Below are positions 53,697 through 61,573 of a DNA stretch of 64,000 nt, piece by piece. The notes beneath the pieces are model-generated. The model was not told the origin of the DNA. It made no database searches and worked only from the letters and a program-made list of their open reading frames with translations. The stretch is from the NCBI GenBank assembly GCA_964019425.1, contig OZ025843.1:620001-684000 (forward strand), read 5' to 3'. Each line of letters opens with the position of its first letter. Position 1 is the stretch's first letter. The DNA is from Flectonema sp. DT1601. Its lineage: Eukaryota; Euglenozoa; Diplonemea; Diplonemida; Diplonemidae. A program made the position numbers and the translations under genes.

Positions 53697-54461
53697 ATGC
53701 AAAATTATAATTTATCCCAAAATACTTCACCTCCCAAATCCCAATTATCTTTAGCTCTTGACCATATACCGTTTGGAATTGCCAAATCAGTAGTTCGCAG
53801 AGCCAAAGATGAAAGTTCTGTTCACACTGTTGCATTTAAAGACCGGAAGATCTTAGAAAAGAAACAACGTAGAGATGATCAGTACGAAGTTTCATTAAAA
53901 GAAGCAAGACGAAAGTTTGAACAGAACTATTCAAAGAAGTTAAGGACAGCACGCCAACAACGTGGACTCTCTTTTGAAGCACAGCCTCAAGATTGTAAAT
54001 GTGTAATTTATGGTTTATTGTGTGAGAGAGGACATATCCGTTGATCCTTTGCTGTGTTGCTGTCAGATGACGACTCCGATACGAATCCATCATCAGACCT
54101 TTATGGTGACAAATGCGTTTTTTGTGGAATGTCAGGTGATGCAGACAAGAATCCAAACCCAGTTTCGATTGCCCATCTTCTTAAGAACAAAGCTGACTGC
54201 GAAGAAGCGTCAACAGTTTTCTATAGTCCGCATGACCATTCAAACTGGATTCTCTTGTGTGGGGCTGAAGGTTATGGAATCAGCAGTCGTGGCCAGTTTG
54301 ACAAGTTTCATATGTCATTCCGTCACGTGACTGACTCTGACCTAACAAGTTGGATAGTGATAGGGGGAGGAAGTCGTCATGGAAGGATAGTGAAATGGGG
54401 GAGTAAGTCGTCATGGAAGGACAGTCAAAATACCATCGAAGGGTGCTGCATGCCCACCTAG
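53697..54461 (+). CDS. HNH-nuclease-like protein with N-terminal coiled coil
   Basis: Exons proposed 53697-53994 and 54067-54461 (intron GTAAAT...TGTCAG, 72 bp, phase 1) give 230 residues and a TAG stop. A basic, helical N-terminus (VAFKDRKILEKKQRRDDQYE, ~40-85) precedes a zinc/HNH-like region: KCVFCGMSGDADKNP (CxxC), VSIAHLLKNK (first His), HSNWILLCG (Asn) and QFDKFHMSFRH. The order Cys-Cys, His, Asn, hydrophobic-LLC, xFD is that of HNH endonucleases. The last metal His, normally just before the FD, is not at the expected place, so activity is doubtful or a nearby His substitutes. It lies among NTPase/nuclease genes, so it may belong to the same accessory system. Confidence 0.6.
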
Positions 54462-54870
54462 CTCATTCTATCCGAATCGATACCCTCGTTATCCCACAAG
54501 ATTATGAAGACGCAACACATACGCCTGACTATCGTAATCCAAGTCAGTCACCCCCGGATGACGACACACCCAAAGATATTCCTGGGTACCCATCTGTTTC
54601 TAGCTGTAGTGGCAATTAGTCAATTAGTAGTGATTCCAACAACAGTGGATGTGTAACTTTCAGTTACAGATCAATATAGTTGACGAAAGCATTGATTTCA
54701 TTTTCTACAGTTGCCATGTAACGAAAAATAATAACAATTTTGGTTTGCACACAACTGCCACAAACGTGTTGGATTTTTGAAACAGAAATGTAAGGAACCT
54801 GACTTCTCAAAGGTGGCCGTTATCGCCTACATGGTAACAGCGATGAGATCCTCAAAGAAGTAGAATCAGC
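54462..54870. other. Intergenic
   Basis: No gene recognised. It starts with the 3' end of the HNH-like gene and has an open stretch at 54413-54619 with no recognisable features. Confidence 0.4.
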
Positions 54871-55030
54871 AGTTGATGCAGGGCAGTACTGGTTCTTTTT
54901 ATGAATGTGTTGCAAAGTTGCCACCAGCTTATGATTGTGCAAGCCTTAATTGCCTTCCTGGAACTGTCTGTGAGTTGATGCAGGGCAGTACTGGTTCTTT
55001 TTATGAATGTGTTGCGAATTATGTGGTGTC
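54871..55030 (+). pseudogene. Fragment of a cysteine-rich tandem-repeat protein gene
   Basis: A ~44-bp block (TTGATGCAGGGCAGTACTGG and on) occurs at 54873 and again at 54976. In one frame this reads two copies of ELMQGSTGSFYECVA separated by DCASLNCLPGTVC. The spacing and Cys pattern (DC-x4-C-x3-G-x2-C) recall repeated extracellular Cys-rich units. There is a stop just upstream, so this is a fragment. Confidence 0.5.
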
Positions 55031-55245
55031 AACAGGTGAATTGTTGTTCCTCTCTTTCTTAACAGGAGTTTATGAATATTTCTTCTACTCCATCCCTCCT
55101 CCTAATACTTTTTCTATTATGTTTCATTTTATTGTGGTATCTCTTAGGTTTGCTTTCTGTATCGCTACGCATATATGGTAACAGATGCCTAAAATTTTCT
55201 TACCCACCCAGATTTGAATTCCCGAAGAAAACAACAACAAAAACC

Positions 55246-56765
55246 ATGAGTACACCAAGTGATGTGCAGGGTGGCGAGAGAGACAACAAACGATTACTTG
55301 TCATCGATGCGAAATTGTCAGCGATTGAAGCCATTCAGCTGGCAGACATTGAGGGGGAAGCTCTCAACAAAAAACAAACAGCTTTTAAAGCTTGGGTAGA
55401 GGATAAGAAAGGCGGTCTCGACGCCTATCAGACTCAACTGGACAAAGAGAAGGAAAAACTATACGAGTTGTTGAAGGCTTCTGAGGTATAACTTTTACTT
55501 TTTGTTTGTAACGCATTTCGGTAAACCCGTCTGAACGGGTCCGACCTTTTTCTGTTTTGGTCACAGTACAGCCCTTCGGATTGATTATTGAAATTACTTG
55601 TTCACCAAAAGAAAAACAATCATCCACACAGACGCCTGATGTTGTACCATACACAGTAGAGAAGGTAGAGAAGCTTTTGGACCCTTCAAAAATGAAGATG
55701 GAGACTGTTGTTGCAAATAAGCCACTCCTTGATAGGGAAAATGCACGCAAGGCAGCTGGTCTTACAGCTGGTCTTGCTTCACGCATAGCTAGTGGACTTT
55801 ATAGAGCATGCATGTTTCAAACGCTTGACATTTCATTAGTTGAGGACCACCTCGCTGCAGTTCTCACAAAGTCGCTCAACAGTGCCACAGAGGATGCATT
55901 AAGAACTAGAGGTGCTCTCCACAAACTCTCCAATGGTGTTGAATGCTTATTTCCAAGTTTGGTTTGGGCATGGGCAAATGAAAACCACACAAAGCTTGTT
56001 GGGAAGTGGTTGATTGAATATTTTGGCAGTGATGCAAACATGAACCCCAAAACATTTGAAGAGGCAACACTCTACTTTGAAGGGCTTCTGAACCATGCAT
56101 ACAGACAGCTGAAGAAAACACCATTGCTGAATGAATATTTTGATGGGGCTGACCATATCCAGGAAAACATAAAAGAATTGATTGTTCACCCCAGGGAAGT
56201 GTTAAGAGTGGAAGAACCTTCATCCCTTAGCAGCTTGGGATCTGAAGGGCTTTACAATAAGCTCCAATCTGGACAAGCTGTGTACTCGAAAAATGTTGTC
56301 GGAGAGGGTGGTGACATTCTGATCCCTTTGATGCTCTCTGAAGGAAAGAAAAAGGCAACGCTCTACCTATTCTGTGCCCAGTGCAAACTAGCAAAGAGAG
56401 TCGATAACCTCCAAGAAGTAGAAACGAAGGCTGTGGAAATTCCAGCTGTCCGGGAACTCCAAGCTTGGGCGAATAAACAGAAGAAACCACTTGATGTACA
56501 TGGTCTTTATTTCACCACACACACACCCAAGCTTCAAACTGCAAAGCGGAAGGGTGTTTGGTTCACAAAGAATTCTATGGAGAAGTGGCTGAGCAGACTT
56601 GGTGTGCCAAGAGTCAATTACCACCATGCAAGAACCTCGACATCTGGTAGCTCCGCATTACTCAGACACCGGGCGATGAGCTGGTCTACACAACAAAGAC
56701 CCCATCTACCCACAGCTAGATGCAATGCCCCAAACCTTTTACGGCGAATCTGTAGATTTTTGTAG
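55246..56765 (+). CDS. REase-fold-like protein with N-terminal coiled coil, CRN-RHS-type C-terminal domain
   Basis: Exons proposed 55246-55485 and 55572-56765 (intron GTATAA...GTACAG, 86 bp, phase 0) give 477 residues and a TAG stop. Residues ~20-80 are helical/coiled coil (KLSAIEAIQLADIEGEALNK). Around residue 325 the sequence reads VGEGGDILIPLM, then LYLFCAQCKLAK. This is the Asp and QxK pair of restriction-endonuclease-like nucleases, with Gln replacing the usual Glu, as is common in Crinkler/RHS C-terminal domains. No P-loop is present. The last ~45 residues (after VNYHHART) look less protein-like, so a further splice or a frame change near 56640 is possible. Probable DNA-targeting protein; the family name is inferred. 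Confidence 0.6.
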
Positions 56766-57282
56766 AACTTTGATTTCTTATATTTCTATGGTGCTTCAGT
56801 TACACCTTGAGAAAGAAAAAAAGAACCTTCTGGTACAATGCTGAGTCATCGTCCATTGCCTTCTCGGATCCCATGAGTTCTTTTAAGATGCTTTAATCCG
56901 CCGTTCTCCAATAGATTTAAGAAAGGTCCCTCAATTTCTTTTCAAGGGAAAACGCGTGTCTACTACTGCGTTCCATAGGCTAATCGAGCTGGTATTCGCT
57001 ATGTAGGTTTACTGTTCCTTGATAGAAGAAATTCCCAAAAGTCCTTCAAAGTTTGTTTTAAAAAAAACCAAAAACTAGTTGAAACAATAAAGAAGAAGAA
57101 GACGAATAGGAAGAATGAACGTGTGAAGGAAAAATAAAAATAAATAGTATGCTAAAAATCCAAGGTCCGGCGCAGTTATGACATTAAGCTGACTGTCATC
57201 TTACCTGATCCTTTTGGTTTTCATTTCTTGCTGAGTGATATGGCTATGTGCTGCCAAAATCTTTTGTGGTACGTTTCTAAAG

Positions 57283-57705
57283 CTTTTCGGTAAGCCCACA
57301 GTACAATTATAATGCTTTGGGCAACTGGGGGTGAACGATCCTCGGTACTGTTCCGGGGTTTTCTATTTTCTTTCGTGGAGTGTGGGCATATGGCACATGT
57401 GGTCGTATTATAAAGAAAGATGTATATGAAAGAAAGAAGATTCTTTATTTTTTTCACCTTCAGATCATTTCTCTTTTATTTTCTTTAGTTGTTTACAACC
57501 TGTTAGCCTCTGGGCAAGGTGGAGGCTGGAAGTCGAGCACTTCCATCCAATACTATGAAACTACAATCAAATGTAAAAAAACCCGCAAACCCGCACTAGA
57601 GATACCCATCAGGCTCGCTTCGCTTGCGCAAAGTTATTTATTTTTTCTGAATTAAGCTTGTTTTTCCTTTGCCTAAGCATGCAAAACTTAAAACGATGGC
57701 TAGGT
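57283..57705 (+). repeat. 423-bp direct duplication, copy 1
   Basis: Starts CTTTTCGGTAAGCCCACAGT and ends AAACGATGGCTAGGT. The partner is 58339-58761, with a single visible difference (CTAGAGAT versus CTAGGGAT). It includes one short CCCGCAAAC array. Confidence 0.92.
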
Positions 57706-58168
57706 AATAGTGAGTACGTCGCTTATTTCAAGTTACCCATTTTTATATTTCTGAACAACCTTATTTTACAACCAAGTCAGTTTTTATTCCCTGTCAGGCT
57801 TTTTGGCCTCTTTTGGGGCATCCTTTCTGTTGTTCTATCTCTCAGTTAATTTTAGTTTTCTGTTTCATTCAGCTTTTTCTTAGCAAACGCAAACTGAACT
57901 TAAAAACAAATAATCTTCTGCCAAAGCTTTTTGCAGCAGACATTGAATTTTATGTCTGCTTCTTCCCTCCTTCGTTCCTTCTCGGTTCCTCTTTCTCAGT
58001 ATTTTAAGTAACCCATTTCTATTTTCTTGATGTGATACTTCTGCTTTGCCTTCCGCTAACTTTTGGGAGGGCTTCATCACCAACGCTTTCTTTTTTGAGC
58101 ACCTTACATAGTAGGCCCCAATTTCCTTGGGACCCAAAAACTTTGGGAGGGCTTCCTTTGGGAGGGCT

Positions 58169-58208
58169 TCCAAAACCCGCAAACCTGCAAACCCGCAAAC
58201 CCGCAAAC
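58169..58208 (+). repeat. CCCGCAAAC minisatellite array
   Basis: Four to five tandem 9-mers with one CCTGCAAAC variant. Similar arrays lie at about 57579-57597, 58636-58650, 59413-59442, 59908-59934, 60592-60612 and 60855-60885 (CCTGCAAAC form). Confidence 0.85.
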
Positions 58209-58338
58209 CTAACTACAGCGGGGAACCAGAGCTTCGAAGTACAGCCGTCAGCATCATCTTCTCGCCATCATTTGGCGCATCGATACATCTTATCAGAATA
58301 TATTTCATTTTATTTAGAGCTGTTTAACTCATGTTTAC

Positions 58339-58761
58339 CTTTTCGGTAAGCCCACAGTACAATTATAATGCTTTGGGCAACTGGGGGTGAACGATCCTCG
58401 GTACTGTTCCGGGGTTTTCTATTTTCTTTCGTGGAGTGTGGGCATATGGCACATGTGGTCGTATTATAAAGAAAGATGTATATGAAAGAAAGAAGATTCT
58501 TTATTTTTTTCACCTTCAGATCATTTCTCTTTTATTTTCTTTAGTTGTTTACAACCTGTTAGCCTCTGGGCAAGGTGGAGGCTGGAAGTCGAGCACTTCC
58601 ATCCAATACTATGAAACTACAATCAAATGTAAAAAAACCCGCAAACCCGCACTAGGGATACCCATCAGGCTCGCTTCGCTTGCGCAAAGTTATTTATTTT
58701 TTCTGAATTAAGCTTGTTTTTCCTTTGCCTAAGCATGCAAAACTTAAAACGATGGCTAGGT
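58339..58761 (+). repeat. 423-bp direct duplication, copy 2
   Basis: Near-identical to 57283-57705, about 1056 bp downstream. Confidence 0.92.
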
Positions 58762-58770
58762 TATAGGGAA

Positions 58771-58924
58771 GGTCGTGGCCAAGCGCCATTACTCAGTAAC
58801 CACCTCTACGCATTAGCATATCGTGTAATTATCTTTACATTAGTTCATTCATACAAATTACAATACTTTGTTCTATAGTTTCAAATAAATGTGGCAGGCT
58901 GATAAGGGTGATTCCCCCGTCACG
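58771..58924 (+). repeat. ~152-bp direct duplication, copy 1
   Basis: Contains CAAGCGCCATTACTCAGTAA and ends CCCCCGTCACGT. The partner is 59263-59413, with a few substitutions and a short indel. Confidence 0.88.
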
Positions 58925-59262
58925 TGGGAATCAACCATCCGTCGGCCATGTCTACCTCTCTTCGTTTATAAATACATTACCGTTTACCCAAAAGAAAGCA
59001 TAAACAACTCGTACGCAATATAAAATAAAGAATAAGAAAACATTTAGAAAAACAGCACATTTTTGTTTCAGACATAAGACGCAACATGTCCGAGAAAGGA
59101 GCATCAGCGATACTTACGATCGTTAATAAACATTCGATATTTACATCTCGCTACATTTAAAGTATCCGCATTTCATCTTTCATTACTTCTATAGGCTCTC
59201 TTTCTCCTTTTCGAACTCCCTTAATAAATAAAGTAATCCCACCCACCCTTCCCACCACGCCG

Positions 59263-59413
59263 GGTCGTGTCCAAGCGCCATTACTCAGTAACCACCTCTA
59301 CACATTAGCATATCATGTAATTATCTTTACATTAGTTCATTCATACAAATTACAATACTTTGTTCTATAGTTTCAAATAAATATGGCTGATAAGGGTGAT
59401 TCCCCCGTCACGT
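59263..59413 (+). repeat. ~152-bp direct duplication, copy 2
   Basis: Same block as 58771-58924. Its right end runs directly into a CCCGCAAAC array at 59413, whereas copy 1 runs into other sequence. Confidence 0.88.
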
Positions 59414-61317
59414 AAAACCCGCAAACCCGCAAACCCGCAAACCAACACTCAGACTGGGAACTGCACAAAAGGCAAGTGAAGTACGATACTCTTATAATAT
59501 TTACCTTTTCGTTGATCTACGTTAAACGTTGTAAGTATTATTTCTGTTCTCTTGTCTTTATTTCAGAAGTATCATTTCACTGTTTCTCTTATCATTATTT
59601 TCGTTGGTGTGACAGTGCCAACCTTTCCCCCGGCCGATTTTAGGCCGTGGTCGAACATGCAATTGTACAAGCATGCGGTGCCGTTTTCCCATTACCCTTC
59701 GTGAATGAGTTGTTTCGTGTTAACTTGGTTCTCCTTTGTCTTTCTCATATCATTTTCTTCAGCTGAGAAAATGGGAAAGCTAAGACGACAGGAGGCTTAT
59801 GATGCTAGTATCTTGTTATGTGGTTAATTCGTGTGATTGTTTTTATCAGACTCTCCTTTATGACTTTTCCTTTTCAACAGTACTTCACTGAGAATGCCGA
59901 GCGGTTCCCCGCAAACCCGCAAACCCGCAAACCTTTCCTTGGGAACCTTGCAAATGGCAGTTTTAAATTACGTAATATCATCCTTTGTCTTTTCTGCTCT
60001 AGTGTACAATGAAGTTTGAGTTCTCATCTTCGATCATTTTTCCTCAATTTAGACGAGTCCGATCATGGGCAAAAAGTGTTGTGCCGACCTGGCTGTAGAC
60101 ACTGTCTCTGGATAAGGCATTTTACATTTAACAATTGTTTCAGATGTGCAAATTCCGTGTGTTATAAAACAAGCTTGCATTATTACAATCCTTGGGAACG
60201 TGTCCCTCTATATATAAAAATCAGAAATTTCTTCGTTGTTTTACTTTTCCATTTTGTCATTCTTTACGCTTTATCACAGGGTTTTTTCATACTTGTACAT
60301 TTAAGTTTGAAATCCCACCCACCCACCCCCTGTGACGGCGCGCGCCCGGCCGAGCCTCACCACGAGGACACGGCCAGGCGGCGCCACGCTACTCTGTTGT
60401 GAATGTTTGGGAATCTTGCTCTGTTAGTACTTGTGGCTTAACCCTTTCTTTCGCTCTGTCTACAGGAAAATTAGTTTAACCAATGGTACAATTCACTTTG
60501 TACAATGTTCTTGCTTTATTCATTTCTATCCCTTGTTTTTGCTTTATTTCATTTCACCCCAGTGCAATTAACAACGTAAATGCCGCACGGTTCCCCGCAA
60601 ACCCGCAAACCCTTGGGAACCTTGCAAATGGCAATGTTTAATTTATCTAATATCATTTTCTCTTGTTTTCATTTCATTATTTATTGCTAGTGTCAAAAGA
60701 AGTTTGAGTTCTCAACTTCAATTGTTTTTTCCGAAGGTAATTGCCCTTCCATGCTTTGCACCTGTTGAAATAATAAAACTTAAAAACTACACATGCACCA
60801 AAAACAAGCAATTACACTAGAACGCACGATTGCAAGAACACCCTGGTTCAAGGTGTAAACCTGCAAACCTGCAAACCTGCACTAGAGATACCCCTTCCAG
60901 GCTCGCGTTGCTCGCGCACAATTTTTTTTTTAAAAGCTTTCTGACCAGGTCACGTCTGTTTTTATTCCCTGTGTCTGGCTAGGTAATTAGCCTTCCTATA
61001 CTGTATGCACCTGGGAAAGAGAAGTATACTTAATTGAATGAACATGCAGTTAACAAGTCTGAGATCACTTAGAAGAATCTACACTGTGGTGCAGATTACT
61101 TCTGCGTAGGGGTTGTACCGGGCCGTTTCGATTCGACGGGGCACCGGCGGGGGAAGGGTGGGTGTGATGAAGACAGGGGTGTGAGAACTGATAAAGGGAT
61201 AGAAATATTTAATATCGTCAGAAAACTAATAGAGACATTGACTTATAGAAATAAAAGAAACGTATAGAAATAAAAGAAAACACCGTCAAAGGTGCCGCGA
61301 TAAAATATCCTCCCGAC

Positions 61318-61573
61318 ATGAAAAGGAGCGATGAAATCAGAATTGCGAATTTTAGAACGGGGTGTCATCCACTGATGCAAAACTGGCGGAAAGCCATCAT
61401 ATGTCCATTCTGCCATAGCGCTCCATCCAACCAACCCCACCTACTCGTAGGCTGTCCATCACAGAAACTCGATGCAGCCAGATATGAAATCCTTGGCTTT
61501 TCTACATTGACAGGCAAATGGGGCCGATCAAGTGATCTAATCCTCATCAACGGCATTCCTGCCAGTCGCCAAA
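61318..61573 (+). mobile_element. LINE C-terminal fragment (zinc-finger end)
   Basis: The open frame reads SDEIRIANFRTGCHPLMQ and then CPFCHSAPSNQPHLLVGCP (CxxC-x8-H-x4-C). This matches the C-terminal zinc segment of LINE fragment 1 (SEIRIARFRTGSHPLL, CPFCKRTDSSARHLIFDC). It abuts the left border of segmental-duplication copy 2 at 61574. Confidence 0.78.

Larger units (their letters stand above)
56766..61317. other. 4.5-kb non-coding mosaic of duplicated blocks and CCCGCAAAC arrays
   Basis: No ORF with recognisable product. Direct duplications of 423 and ~152 bp, at least six short arrays of the 9-mer CCCGCAAAC or CCTGCAAAC, and GC-rich islands (60335-60390 and 61110-61160). It may be a non-coding repeat complex, UTRs of unrecognised genes or a patchwork of inserted fragments. 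Confidence 0.6.

Noticed and set aside
57380-57655. 91-codon frame repeated at 58436-58711
   Set aside because: Repeated only because the 423-bp block is duplicated. The product is hydrophobic and low-complexity, with no start or splice support.
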